Assembly: GCF_947507565.1 (NCBI RefSeq)
Contig: NC_089186.1
Coordinates: 496,001 to 560,000 of the forward strand
Reading direction: 5' to 3'
From: Oscarella lobularis
Lineage: Eukaryota; Porifera; Homoscleromorpha; Homosclerophorida; Oscarellidae
Length of the DNA stretch: 64,000 nt
The notes beneath the pieces are model-generated. The model ran no database searches, was not told the origin of the DNA, and saw only the letters and a list, made by a program, of their open reading frames with translations. This document shows positions 40,339-51,729 of this stretch, one piece after another (the stretch's first letter is position 1; each line of letters opens with the position of its first letter). Both the position numbers and the translations under genes were made by a program.

Positions 40339-41690
40339 GGAAAACAGACGAGGCATGTTCATTATTTCAGGGTCCCCACAAAAGTGAATGCGAACGCACA
40401 AACATATATTAGATGAAAGCCAAGATAGTCAAGGTGTGGGTCGGTGCTCTCCGTCTGCAGAGGAGTTCAGACAGAAGAGTGGGGAGCCGGAAAACAGAAT
40501 AAATTCTATTAATTACCTCAATATCCATTGACGCGAAAAACGTCTCTATTCAGTCCTAAATTAACTGAATAATCCATTCACATGGTCTAAGGTGGCGGCT
40601 GCCAGCTAAGCACGTTCAGGGAGAAAAGGAGCTACAACCTACTAAACCTCTAACCGCCCTACCTACAGACAGCCGCCCTGAGGCTGAGGGAAACGACCCG
40701 TGCACACTAACCATAGTCGGCCTGAGATGCAAAAACAAGTATAATCAAATCTACGTAACGAATGCGTGTCGTCCACGTGCTACCCTCCCTGTCACACACA
40801 CAAATGAAGCCTCATGCACAGCCACGACACCAGCTCTAACTCCTGAACCTTACAGACGGAAACCGGACTAGTCTATTTAGATTCGTTCGGAAATTGTTCT
40901 ATGCCCAAGAACGCTGGCTGTGGCACAACCAGGCAATCCGTGACGTGTAGGTGACAGAGAGTCCCGCTCCCTAAGTGCATGCCTAACTCATGGGGGCCCC
41001 CAATCGGAAAACCTAGAAAAAATTCCTTTATTTTTGTCTGCGCTACACTCCTAGACAGACCACGTCGAAAAGTAGACCATACGCCGTTTTTTGCGGCTGG
41101 AACCTTTGGCGATGACGTGCGTTTCTGAAAGGCAAGAGAATTGCGTGCGTGAAATTATGAGAACGTATCGCGCGCGCTTACGCATGCAGCAGGGCATCAA
41201 AGCGCGCTTCTTCGTCGCTGAAAGAACAAGCGGAGCCATCTAGAAAACGCATACAGTGTAGGCATAGATAGGACGAAACGCGAGAAAGGGGGCCCCGCGG
41301 TGAAAAGAAAACACGAATGCCGACATAACCTAGTAAATACAAACGTGAATGGCACGCGAAGACACGCGAGTGCGCACGGCTTGAGATCGCTCGCCTGCGA
41401 GTGAATGCACGCGACGGAATTAAGAAAGGGGCCCGTCACGTGGCGAAAGAAAGCGTTGCAGGAGACTCTACTGCCAGCGAGAAGACGCCTTTTGTTCATG
41501 GGAGTCGTTACGTATCGCGCGACTGGCGAACGATCGCGAAAACCTGTTGCTATCGTGTGGGAGAGGATCGCGCGAACGTTCAATTGAGGCGTTGACGCTT
41601 ACCTGTTGGCCCGGCTCTGCTTCCTTGTTGAGAGCCTCGCTGATCAGCATAAGGGTCTTGTTCACGGATTTCTCTCCAATGCTTAGTCTC
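40339..41690. repeat. R2 long repeat, copy 1
   Basis: About 1.35 kb matching 43128-44515 in order and strand, starting at ttggaaaacagacgagg and ending after ctccaatgcttagtct. It contains the R2 core (ggtggcggctgccagctaagcacg, ccgccctacc). The right part carries the gagaaagggggcc..acacgcgagtgcg segment that also precedes the TRPC copies at 1, 3566 and 6810. No recognisable transposase or tRNA-like promoter, so its class is unknown. Confidence 0.7.
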
Positions 41691-42462
41691 CCTATATTTC
41701 ATTTTCATTTGTAAATATGTTTTCTCATAAAGACCTGCTCCTCGCTCCACGCACTATAGAGATACACTGTAGACTAGGTTCGGGGCCACAGGCTTTGATG
41801 GATTGTCGATGAAAATCCCGCCACGCCTAAAAATTGTCAAAAAGGAATGACGCATTTGAAACTATCGCCAACGAGTGGCAACGAAGAGCATTTCGTTCAC
41901 AGCCGTGCATGGTCCACCCAGCAAAATTTCAAGCAAATCGAAGCAATTCGCACAAAAGCAATGTAACCCAAAGCTGTCAGCGTCGATTTTCTAACTGCTT
42001 CGAGCATTCTAACGGACGACGATTAAAAAGACGAGCCCATCGCCGAGCTTTATCGATTCTCTTTAGGTGGCTCCTCTTTTAGAAACACTTGCTAAAAATA
42101 GAGTGTAGTTGCAAAAAAACAGCGCGGGAGTGACGGGAGCGTGACGGGCGGTGCTTTCATGAAAGTGTCAAGGCACGTTGTCATGCTTTGTCCTTCAAGG
42201 CCTGAAAATGGTAGGAACAATGCTATGCTGGCGCAGAAGCAGCATGCTAAATTGCTAGTGCAGACCTTTTTGTGATTCGATAGTTGCGATTGCCACTATT
42301 CGCACTTTGGGAGCTAAACAAGGATCTCGAGGTCAAAAAGGCGTGGCGACGAACAATAAAAAGTCTACTCATATAGTCGAGCTCTGGCCTACACGCCAGA
42401 CACACGGGTTTGACCTCGGCGACAAGTTACTCCACTGATCATCGACCGCTCTTCTTCAAACG
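41691..42462. other. Upstream region of the gene at 42463
   Basis: No repeat recognised. A TATA-like caataaaaag near 42355 and the short run-up to the ATG may be the promoter of the gene at 42463. A plus-strand frame at 41834-42082 has no motif. Confidence 0.4.
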
Positions 42463-42756
42463 ATGACGACAATAGTTTGTGGCTACATTGACAAAGACGG
42501 CTCAATTCTGAGCGGGTCCGGATTTCGTGTGAACAGAGTCACGACAGGCAGATACACAGTCAGTTTTGACTCGCCTTTTTCGGCAGCTCCTGCCTGTGTC
42601 GTTACGCAAGTTTATCCGCAAGACTTCACCCGCAATGGAAAGACCCTCGACAATGCCATCATCACCAACATTGACAGAGACAAGTTTCAGTATGCCACTG
42701 GCGATCACCAAGGTGGTAACTCAGACAGAGCCGCTTCATTCATTGCCGTCGGCTGA
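42463..42756 (+). CDS. Small one-exon protein resembling phage/bacterial surface-type domain
   Basis: A 97-residue frame without introns or signal peptide. The pattern GYIDKDGSILSGSGFRVNRV, TGRYTVSFDSPFSAAPACVV, TNIDRDKFQYATG and SFIAVG resembles small beta-sandwich domains at the C-termini of phage tail or bacterial surface proteins (recalled pattern, not searched). It is a complete domain. Being intronless between repeats in an intron-rich genome is compatible with horizontal transfer. Role unknown. Confidence 0.6.
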   Translation: MTTIVCGYIDKDGSILSGSGFRVNRVTTGRYTVSFDSPFSAAPACVVTQVYPQDFTRNGKTLDNAIITNIDRDKFQYATGDHQGGNSDRAASFIAVG

Positions 42757-43127
42757 AATGCATGAAGCGCGCCTGGGCTGAAACAGAACTTTTGCGCGTT
42801 TCTTCCATTTGCATGATTGTGTTTGTTCTTCGTTTGTCCCCCTTGTTTCTAAGCTGATGAAACCGCAAACCCCTGCATATAACGCCTAAACACGCGATGC
42901 TCTAAGAGCTAAGCTGCAGTCAAGCTAGGCTGAGAGAAAAACTGCATTTGACTTCTCCGTCTTCGCATAGAGCAAATCTAAATCTAATTCTGACAGCGTA
43001 GCTCAAGTGCAAAAGAAGAAGGAGCTCGCTCCCTTTCTATAGATTGCGTAAAACATGACGTCAAATGCCCCGGCGTGGTCGGTAGCAGACCTATCATCGA
43101 ACATACAGACAAGGAGTACACCAACAC
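42757..43127. other. 3' flank of the gene at 42463
   Basis: No gene or clear poly(A) signal seen. Minus-strand frame 42984-43298 overlaps the R2 repeat and lacks motifs. Confidence 0.4.
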
Positions 43128-44515
43128 CTTGGAAAACAGACGAGGCTCCTTCCTTATTTCAGGGTCTCCAAAAAAAGTGGATGCGCAAACTAATGACGCA
43201 TATACATACATTAGATGGAAGGCAAGAGAGCCAAGGTGCGGGGCAGTCCCGTCCGTCTGCTGAGGAGATCGGAAGAAGAGTGGTAAAAGGAAACACAAAG
43301 AATTCTATCAATCCTAAATCCATTGAGCTGAAAAACGTCTCTAATCAAAGCTAAAATTACCTGACGCAATCCTTTGAGATGGTCTAACCGAGGTGGCGGC
43401 TGCCAGCTAAGCACGTTCAGGAAAAAGGAGCTACAAACCTACTAAACCTCTAGCCGCCCTACCTATTGACAGCCGCCCTAAACACTAATGCAAAGAGAAA
43501 GGAACGGTGCACACTAACATAGTCGGCCTGTGATGCAAACAGAGTATACGAATCATCTCTACGTAACGAATGCGTGTCGTCCCCGCTACCCTCCCTGTCA
43601 CACACACAAATGAAGCCTCATGCACTGCCATGACACCAGCTCTCACTCCTGAACCCCAACCCGCCCTCGATTACACAGTCAGAAACCAGCCTAGTATTTA
43701 GATTCGTTCGGAAATCGTTCTATGCCCAAGAGCGCGGGCGGTGGCACACCAAGCAATACGAGACGTGTGGGTGACTGAGAGTCCCGCTCCCTAAGTGCAT
43801 GCCTAATCCATGGGGGCCCCCAATCGGAAAACCTCGAAAAAATTCTTCTATTTTCGTCTGCGCTACACTCCTAGACAGACCACGTCAAAAAGTAGACAAT
43901 GCGCCGTTTTTGAGGCTGGAACATTTGGCGATGACGTGCGTTTCTAAAAAGGCAAGAGAATTGTGTACGTGAAATTACGAGAACGTGTCGCGCGCGCTTA
44001 CGCATGCAGCAGGGCATCAAAGCGCGCTTCTTCGTCGCTGAAAGAACAAGCGGAGCCGCCTAGAAAACGCATAGGCATAGCATGCATAGATAGGACGGAA
44101 ATGCGAGAAAGGGCCCCAGTGGTGAAAAGATAAACACAAATGCCGACATAACCTAGTAAATACAAACGCGAATGGCACGCGAGGACACGCGAGTGCGTAC
44201 GGCTTGAGATCGCTCGCCTGCGAGTGGATGCACGCGACGGAATTAGGAAAGGGGCCCGTCATGCACGTGGCGAAAGAAAGCGTTGCAGGAGACTCTACTG
44301 CCAGCGGGAAGACGCCTTTTGTTCATGGGAGTCGCTACGTATCGCGCGACTGGCGAACGATCGCGAAAACCTGGCGCTATATATTTGGGAGAGGATCGCG
44401 CGAACGTTTGAGGCGTTGACGCTTACCTGTTGGCTTTGCTTCCTTGTTGAGGGCCTCGCCGATCAGCAGGGTCTCGTTCTTGTGGACTTCTTCTCTCCGA
44501 TGCCTAGTCTGATGC
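43128..44515. repeat. R2 long repeat, copy 2
   Basis: Same as 40339-41690; a TGCA insertion at 44262-44265 and a catgcata insertion near 44080 distinguish it. Confidence 0.7.
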
Positions 44516-45299
44516 TGATAAAGGTTCGGTCACTTCGGTGCTCACGTGTTCAATTTGCGCACGCGCAAATTAACATTGATAAGTTATTTTGATGGATCTC
44601 CGCAGATCGGCTCCAAAACTGATCTTGGTGTTTCCTTGAGAATTGTCTGGCCGGCGTGTGCTTGGCAAGAAAAGCCTTCTTTTGATAGAGCTTCTTTTTG
44701 AATATTTTCAGGCAAACTATACTGCCAAACCACACACAGCAGCGTCACATCTAACGTGCTCATCAAAACACTCCGGTCTCTCCAGGGTCTCTCTAAACCC
44801 AAAGTGAGAGGCTCCAACAACAACGGGCATCTGAATTTTTCGAAGCACCAATAATCTTTTTCGGAGTACTAATAACTTTAGCGCCCTCGCCTCTTCAAAC
44901 TCTCGACGAAGACACTCCTGAAGTAAAGAACACTCAGAAAAGTCGCTCACCAGAATGAGATGGCTTATGGAATCGACGGAAGCGAAGGTTCCCTTGAAAT
45001 AATCAAAAATATCATGCAGTCAGCTAGCACAGAATCAAACAATTTCGCGACTTCAGACTTCCCTCCTGACTTAAATGTCACATTATTGTTAACAAACGCT
45101 TCTACGCAATCCCTCAATGACAAGTTCTTCGTCGATCTGGAGAAACAAGTAAAATCCAAAAAGGATTCTAGCGAAGCTTGTCTTCCCTGGCTCCGCACGT
45201 CATTTCCTGAACTACTTCGCGGGGAAGAATACGGCCCTAACGGTTTTTCTTGCTGAACAAAAAATTAGAAGAAAAATTGATCATGCGGTACGTGACTTT
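44516..45299. other. Region with overlapping weak frames
   Basis: A plus-strand frame of 98 codons (44960-45256) and minus-strand frames (44717-44950, 44965-45198) overlap. None has a recognised motif, and I cannot tell which, if any, is coding. 44640-44715 is similar to 33080-33140. Confidence 0.35.
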
Positions 45300-48200
45300 C
45301 TAGTTCTTAGACAAGTACTTTTTGAATTTCTCTCTGATAGCTTCCCGGTTGACACGGATTAGCTCTAACTTCGATAAAAGCTGGCCTACTGTAGGCGATT
45401 TTGATGCCTTTTTCCACGATTCCAGAACCCTGAACATACGAGCGAAGTTGCTGCCAGTGGACTCGCGAAATTCATCTAGATTGGTTAAGGGAATGTCGAG
45501 AAAAATACCAAGATCTTCCGACTTGGATGGGTTGACATCAGCACAAGCTTTAATCAAAGCATCTGGTACCATGTCTTCGTCATTGGGAAAAGAGCCTTAT
45601 GAAGAAAGTTGAAAACACCATTTTTAAAATATAGTAGAATATGTACCAGAAGCGCAAGGAACGAGATCGGCTGAAGCAAGCATAACCTAAATCAATATGA
45701 ATAGAATTTAAAGATTTAAAGAGATTTACCCTTCTGCAACTAACTACAGTACCTTTGAATAATCTTCCTCCACAATGACCAAGTCTCTGATAGAAGAACG
45801 ATGGCTTCTTTGGGGTCGACTAGAAAACAACAAGTCACCGAAAGCCTTCTCGTCGACCTTCTGATCCACTTCAACAGCCGAATATATAGCCGGATATTCG
45901 TCGTGTCGTCGAAGGTGAGAACTGTCTATATAGAACCAGTTCAAAGAAATTCCCGGGCTTCTTTCGCTGCAAGCTTGAGCGATCATGGACTTAAGCTCGT
46001 CGAGAAATTTCTTTGCGACGTCCTCGCATCGGTCTTTGCCAGACCAGCGAAGGATAACGTCAATGCAATGGCGTCTCTTCTTCACTCCCAATTGAACGAG
46101 ACACTTAATAACCTTGTGACCGATGATCCTCACCAACTTGATGCAGTCCTTCCAAACCTCGTGACCGGTGTCGGGTAGACGAAAGCAGCGGCATTGGAGT
46201 AGGACGAACGACGACGGCGATATGATATCGAAATGATGATCGCACTCGTATCGTTGGCCGCGATACACGTTCATCGTCGACTCTTCGTCCCAGGCGTCAG
46301 GAGAAATCGAATCCTCTAGCAGAGCCGGAATCTGATATACTTTGGGAGCGTCAGTCTCCACCGTAATGCACAGTTCCAAGAAGAGAAATATTTCAATCGC
46401 TTCATCGGATCTTACTTCGTATGAAGACGGAATGCCTTTTGTTTTGAGATGATGTCGAAATGCCTTCAGAGTCGAGTCGATGTCTTCTGCGGACGCCCGG
46501 CCGAATTTTTCTCGTTGCAAACCGAACGGAAAATACCGCGGGGCGAGAAGAGTACCGAGCAAAGCCACGGGGATCGAATACATATTCGACGACCGAGATT
46601 AATAATCTATGTGAGAATATTTCAAGCTATACGAACTAACGACTCACTCACTATTCCGAACAAGTCGAGAAACTCGACGGCGACTTTGCTCTCGTCTTCG
46701 CTTAAATCGACGCCGACTTCTGCAGCGACCCACTTTCTAAATTCCTCTGCTGTCACAAAATAGGGCAATGGAGCCTTCCTCTTTTCGTCCGGAAGAGAAA
46801 CGTACTCCTCGAGGGCCTAGCACAGTTTGGGAACCTCATCGGCTGCCTGTGAAAAGTCAGGTTAATTAATCAATAAATTAATTAAGGCGTCTCGTTCATT
46901 ACCACGAGCATCTCTTCGCGAACGCTTCTCAATCTGTTTCGGCAGTCGGCCATGCCAGCTGATTGGCTCTGACTGCAATCCATTTCGACGACGTGCGAAA
47001 CTTGAAAGGTGTCTCCGAACTCACTTTGAAGAGTTTCGAAGACTCGATTCAGCTTGAAACTCATTTCGATTCTTGCCTCCTCGCTCAAGTCGATCAAATT
47101 GAAGACGATGAATAGGTGAATGAGCGATGCCGATTGCATAGGAAGCGGTCGCAACGACGCCTTGGAGAACGCACACCAATAGCGTCCTTCAACCAGAAGA
47201 CTCTCCTCTGACGTATCCTCTTTTCGAATGGGCAGAACGAGGAAGAAAACCGTGTTGAATCGTCGGAAGAAGAGACCGTGAGCGCTGTGGAAGGTCAGCT
47301 GGGCGCCGAAGTCCCAGATCGTTACCTTGCCCACGCCTGGAATGTGGACTCGGTGAATTTCAATTCCGGCCGTGCGATCTTTCGGATCGATTGGGAGGCA
47401 ATTGAGCTGGAGAAGAGAATTGACCAACGTCGTCTTCCCCGCCATGACGCTGCCAATCACGCACAGTTTAATCGCATCGGGGCGAACCATTTCTCGTCGG
47501 AGGACAGAAAATCGGACGCCATCCTATCAACGCAAATCACAAACCGCGGAATAAGATAATTGGACATTTATAACGAACGTAATGCTGTTGAAGGATCTTT
47601 GCGATGTTCTCGTTGTCCCTTACCAATTCATGAGCTATCTTTCCGTCCTGAATATTTTAATCTGTAACAAAATCGTCTCCGTTCGAAAAGAGAATGTGTC
47701 ACCTTATCTTTGCACATGATGTCAGCGCCGTTCTGAATCAATAGATCGATCACGTGTGGTCGAGACCGGTCTTTGTGATTCCAATAATTCCTCGCTGCAA
47801 CAGTATGCAAGACAGTCCGGTTCATCTATAAAAAAGGAATAGAGAGCAATCGCAATCCAGACTATATCCCTAACAATCGTTTTGACGGAAACATCTGCTC
47901 TTGCAAGTTCAAGAAGTTTCTGAATGACGCCGTAATGAGGCCACGTCGAGCAACATGCGTGTATTAAGGCCGTCATCCCCTCCTTAATTAAAAAAGAAAA
48001 ATCGACGAAACGAATGAAATCATCAATAGGCTTCTCACGTTGTTTCTATGATTGACATCAAGGCCTTTTTCAACGATAAGATATTGAACAAGATCCTTTT
48101 GAACGCTTTCAGACTGCTTGCTGTTGAGAGATACAGCACAAGACAAAGCCATCACTCCATTCTGAGGCAGGAAAAAAAGAAAGCAAAGCCAGCTAGCTCC

Positions 48201-48862
48201 ACGTTGCATGGAGAAAGCGACTCTGAAACTCACGGGACCCTGAGCAAGGTAGTCAGCTCCTGCTTCAGCTAAGTAGCGCACTTTCAATGGCGCATCGATT
48301 AAACTTGCACACGCCGCCATGAGCGGCCTTTCACCGAACTGAAGAAAAAGTAAGGATAAAAGGAAAAACGAGGAAAATCTACTAACCGTGTCACTGGTGT
48401 TGAGAAGGGCACCGTGCTCCACGAGCCATTTCACGCAGACAAGGTCTCCAAACCACGCCGCAACGTGAAGCGGAGAGCGTTCATAAAGCTGCATTAAATG
48501 CATACACGTACTGTACGAGCTGATTCATCACGACACAGTGTCTACCTCGTCTGGATGAGGATCGCGGACGCTTTGATTCTTCTCCAAGAAAAAGTAGCTA
48601 AGCCACTCGTCCACTTCTTCCGCCGTCACAAATCTTCTTCTTACCAAATAGTGCACAGCCGTGTGGTTATAATTAGCGGCCTGAAAAAATACAAAATCGA
48701 TTGTGAGTGTCGACGAAACGAGATTTCGTCTACTAGTCGTCGTTCTCGAAATCCTTCTTCTTTCCAGAGTAACCGATGCAGTTTATTATCGCTGTTCGTG
48801 CGCTTCTTTTCCTCGACTGCCTCTATCAAGAGCTCTATCGTGGAGCGAGCGTCCGATGGCAT
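45300..48862 (-). pseudogene. Ankyrin-ROC-COR-death (ROCO/DAPK-like) pseudogene
   Basis: Exon by exon this is a copy of the intact gene at 56272-59954: ankyrin exons at 48488-48387, 48338-48234, 48161-48039 and 47825-47703; ROC GTPase at about 47520-46900 with P-loop GSVMAGKT; COR at about 46595-45755; death domain at 45572-45300. Three lesions are visible by comparison. There are two extra bases near 47652 (aatatttt versus aatttt) in the last ankyrin-region exon, a TAG for CAG at 46817-46819, and a 10-bp deletion near 46560 at the start of the COR exon. Many parts remain open, so inactivation is recent or the assembly has errors. Confidence 0.8.
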
Positions 48863-49437
48863 CGGCTCTTCAGCCGCTGCTTTCTGTTGCACAGGACAGG
48901 AACATCTCGGTGCCAACGAACTCCTGTAATGCGGATTCGCTGCTGGTGGGATTCATCAGACTTCTTGGTGAGCATGCGTACCTAGTCTCAATGGATCACG
49001 TGGTCAAACAGACCATTTATCTGATTTTATTCACGCAGAAAATTATGCTCAAAAGGCGCTCGCTAATGCCGCAGGTAGATCAGTGCACAAGCGCAAAATT
49101 CTAATGCAAAGCGAGATTTATCTAACAGCGTTGTATTGAACAAGTCCGAAAAGGCTTCTACGTGAGCAGAAACGGTGATCAAAAGACTACGATATTTTAA
49201 AGGATCTCGATCTGTAGACTGGCTCTAGGCGGCGCTCTAGGCACTGCGGCAAAACCGACCTGTCGCGTAATTTAGGCGTGGTTTTGGCAGAAAAAGCGTC
49301 CTTGTGATCACGCTTTCTAGAATAATCTCAGTTGAACTAGGCAGCCAGGCAAACAAAACCTACGTGAAAGAATATTTAGGACTACCTCAAAGCTAGCAAT
49401 GTCACATCTAATCAAAACAGTCAGGTCTCTAACCCAA
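48863..49437. other. 5' flank of the ROCO pseudogene
   Basis: Possible further 5' exon sequence at about 48863-48928 (an acceptor-like gcattacag precedes gagttcg on the minus strand). The rest has no gene. Confidence 0.35.
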
Positions 49438-49443
49438 AATAAA
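49438..49443 (+). terminator. Orphan family B poly(A) module
   Basis: AATAAAGTCATAAACGATCCATCG matches the family B 3' module, followed by the usual downstream blocks to about 49860, but no family B coding sequence precedes it. Relic of a lost gene 9 kb from the main cluster. Confidence 0.5.
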
Positions 49444-50353
49444 GTCATAAACGATCCATCGATTTCGTTTGAATAGATCACCTCTTTCTTTCTTATCATA
49501 TGGTGAATAACAGCTGCGAGCCATGCAACTGCACGCGACGGAAATTAGTAACTAAACTGAGGAAGAGTCGTCGTTATATTTGGCAAGGAAAACGAAGGAG
49601 GGGCTTATACACGAGTGGAAGTGCAACTAGATGACGTCATCTTTCGATAGCAGACGAAGGTGGATAATCCGAACCGCGAAGCCAAGAGCTCATAAATATT
49701 TTCTACGAGGGATGTATAGTCTTATGTATATCCTAGAATACGTTTGCATGGGAGGGGGCCCTCTAGAGGAAGCGATCGATCGTAGAAAGCGGAGACCTTG
49801 ACCGGTCCCTCTGACCGGTCCCTCTGAACCTGTAGCGGTGACCTTTTCCCGTCGCGGCTATGATGGTTGCTTCCGTTGAAGGCAAGTGAAGCTGCTTCCT
49901 TGTCTCGTCTAGTGTGGCGACCTAGATAGCGAAATTAAGCAGCGAACGACGTCGGCATCGGTAAAAAAGCGTTGTCGGGGAGTCTTGAACTGTTCTCGTG
50001 TACCATATCGCTGCGTTCGCAGAAGAGAGAAACTGGAAAGCTAGCTGGTAGAAGCCGCTGCCACAGACCCCGTACAAACAAGGAATACAAAAATAAAAAT
50101 GATTGAAAATTTCTACATTAATATGACGCATTTATTAGCAAGGCGTTTGATATTTCCTATCTAATCTTTGCTAGTTATTCTTCATTCTTCTAATAGTAAT
50201 GTTCCAGTCCTAGCTTGCAGCACACGCGTTCGAGGTTCGGTTAATTATAGGGTCTAAGCTATGCATCACTTGAAGAAAGTGAGCTCCAGACTACGATATT
50301 GCACAACAGCCATCAAATTTTCTGATAACGTGATGATAATCGAGGTCTGTCAG
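49444..50353. other. Decayed family B cassette flank
   Basis: Matches the 36310-36960 and 38714-39270 spacers, including a ctag 4-bp insertion at 50041-50044. Ends in unique AT-rich sequence. No gene. Confidence 0.5.
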
Positions 50354-50743
50354 CTAGTCTAAAACATGCGACATTCTATAGCCATTCATTGTCACAAATT
50401 CCTCTAGTCGACCACCAATATGAACGGCAACACACGCCTTGATGACTTCGTATCGAATTTTTCCTGAATCTCCGCTCTTCTCCCGGTACATCTGAAGAAG
50501 TGAACGGCAATCCTGTTTGCTTCCTCGTTTATTTTCACAAATTGCTTCAAGCGTTGCCCAGTCATAACCCAAACGGTCTCCTATTTCATGCCATTTAGTG
50601 AAACCACTTTCACAGATGATGCGAGCAAAGTCATTCCAAGAAGCATCGTAAATCGAGACGCGCGATGGCGTTTCTAAATTTGAAAAATTCATTTTGGAAT
50701 ATGCAAAATAAGAAAAGGTGATGATAAGAATTGTGGTAACCAT
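50354..50743 (-). CDS. Transmembrane death-domain protein (3' exon or short gene)
   Basis: The frame from the ATG at 50743 gives a strongly hydrophobic segment (VTTILIITFSYFAY) and then a death-domain-like region: WNDFARIICESGFTKWHEIGDRLGYDW..LEAICENKRGSKQDCRSLLQMYREKSG..IRYEVIKACV. Death domains mediate homotypic assembly in apoptotic and NF-kB signalling. The hydrophobic segment suggests membrane anchoring with a cytosolic death domain. An acceptor-like ttttcaag before the frame (about 50762) suggests it is the last exon of a longer gene, perhaps joined to the CARD-like exon at 51004. Confidence 0.6.
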   Translation of the reverse strand: MVTTILIITFSYFAYSKMNFSNLETPSRVSIYDASWNDFARIICESGFTKWHEIGDRLGYDWATLEAICENKRGSKQDCRSLLQMYREKSGDSGKIRYEVIKACVAVHIGGRLEEFVTMNGYRMSHVLD

Positions 50744-50762
50744 GACAATCACGCAGAGGGGT

Positions 50763-51003
50763 CTTGAAAATAAATGAAAAATGTGAATAAGAAGACTTAC
50801 AAACCATTACGCTTACTTGACAATAGATAACCTGACGTCAGTGACGTAATCTATCTCATCCGCTTTCCTTCGAGCTACTTCCTGCTTCTGTCTAAAATAA
50901 ATGAGCAACTCAGTAAAGCGCATCTTCCTATCCTCGCTATAGTAACCTCGGAAGACGCCGATGAGTAACAGCTTCTTGGCCCTGACGTGACGTCAGTTCT
51001 TGC
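50763..51003. other. Intron or spacer between the TM-death and CARD-like exons
   Basis: Contains gcaagaactgacgtcacgtc..aagaagctg (minus strand, 50994 downward), homologous to gcaagtactgacgccacgtc..aagcagctg at about 51471. The exon region is therefore partly duplicated in tandem. Confidence 0.45.
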
Positions 51004-51570
51004 CTAAATAAATGTACTACGCTTAAACCGAGTCGAAGAAACAGTAAAAAACCTTGCAGCCATATCCTCGTTCTCTTCACAATACGCCCGGGGAAGAAGC
51101 TTCGCGAGATTTTTCTGCGCCCGTCGCTTTAACAGACTGTCTCTCAGCGCGGACACAACTCCGAGCTCGCTTTTGGTTTGCAAAATTTTAATCAGCTTTT
51201 CTCCCTTCTTAGAGGGATCCGCTCGTCCGATTTCGATTACGTCAGTCTCGTCGACAAAGCCGAGGCGCCGTAGGTCTTCGGTAATATGGTCGCTCGAAAA
51301 ACGGCGGTAGTCGTTGGGATTCGCTTTGAGTCTTTGTAGAAAGTCTGAAAGAACTGCGAAGCATAGATTGAGAACGCTTTTTTTGAGAATCTTACCGGTA
51401 ATAGTTAAATTCTCACGCTGAAAACGCCGCTGAGATACAGCTGCTTGGTCTTGACGTGGCGTCAGTACTTGCCTACATAAATACAATGTAAATCTACTAG
51501 GTTTCATCAAAGATTTACTAAAGAACCTTGCGTTCTCTTGCTGCCGGATTTTGCTTGAATCGTCCTGCAT
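51004..51570 (-). CDS. CARD-like death-fold protein
   Basis: The frame from the ATG at 51570 is open to a TAG at 51004 (188 residues). The C-terminal half, FLQRLKANPNDYRR..ITEDLRRLGFVDETDVIEIG..KKGEKLIKILQTKSELGVVSALRDSLL, has the helix pattern of a CARD (a charged helix 2, then xxKGEKLxxILQTK). CARDs recruit partners in inflammasome- and apoptosome-type complexes. Splice-like sites inside (gtaagattc at about 51395, cag acceptors) mean the true exon set may differ. It lies in the same orientation as the TM-death exon and may be the same gene. Confidence 0.5.
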   Translation of the reverse strand: MQDDSSKIRQQENARFFSKSLMKPSRFTLYLCRQVLTPRQDQAAVSQRRFQRENLTITGKILKKSVLNLCFAVLSDFLQRLKANPNDYRRFSSDHITEDLRRLGFVDETDVIEIGRADPSKKGEKLIKILQTKSELGVVSALRDSLLKRRAQKNLAKLLPRAYCEENEDMAARFFTVSSTRFKRSTFI

Positions 51571-51729
51571 CGGCGATCCAGCATCTTTTTCTTTTCTGGG
51601 TATCGTATAATGACCCGAATGCAAGAAAGCAAATCACGAAACAACCTCACGGTGCCGACGTCTTCTTTCTTAGGACGATTTTAAGCCTCTTTCATTTTAG
51701 TTTTCTTTCTAAAATTGTAACTATAAAGT

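Noticed and set aside
41197-41583. Cys-containing 128-codon minus frame in R2
   Set aside because: Not preserved in frame at the second R2 copy beyond a part; no start or domain. Treated as repeat sequence.
44584-45256. Overlapping frames on both strands as a gene
   Set aside because: No motif, no splice model, and both strands are equally open.
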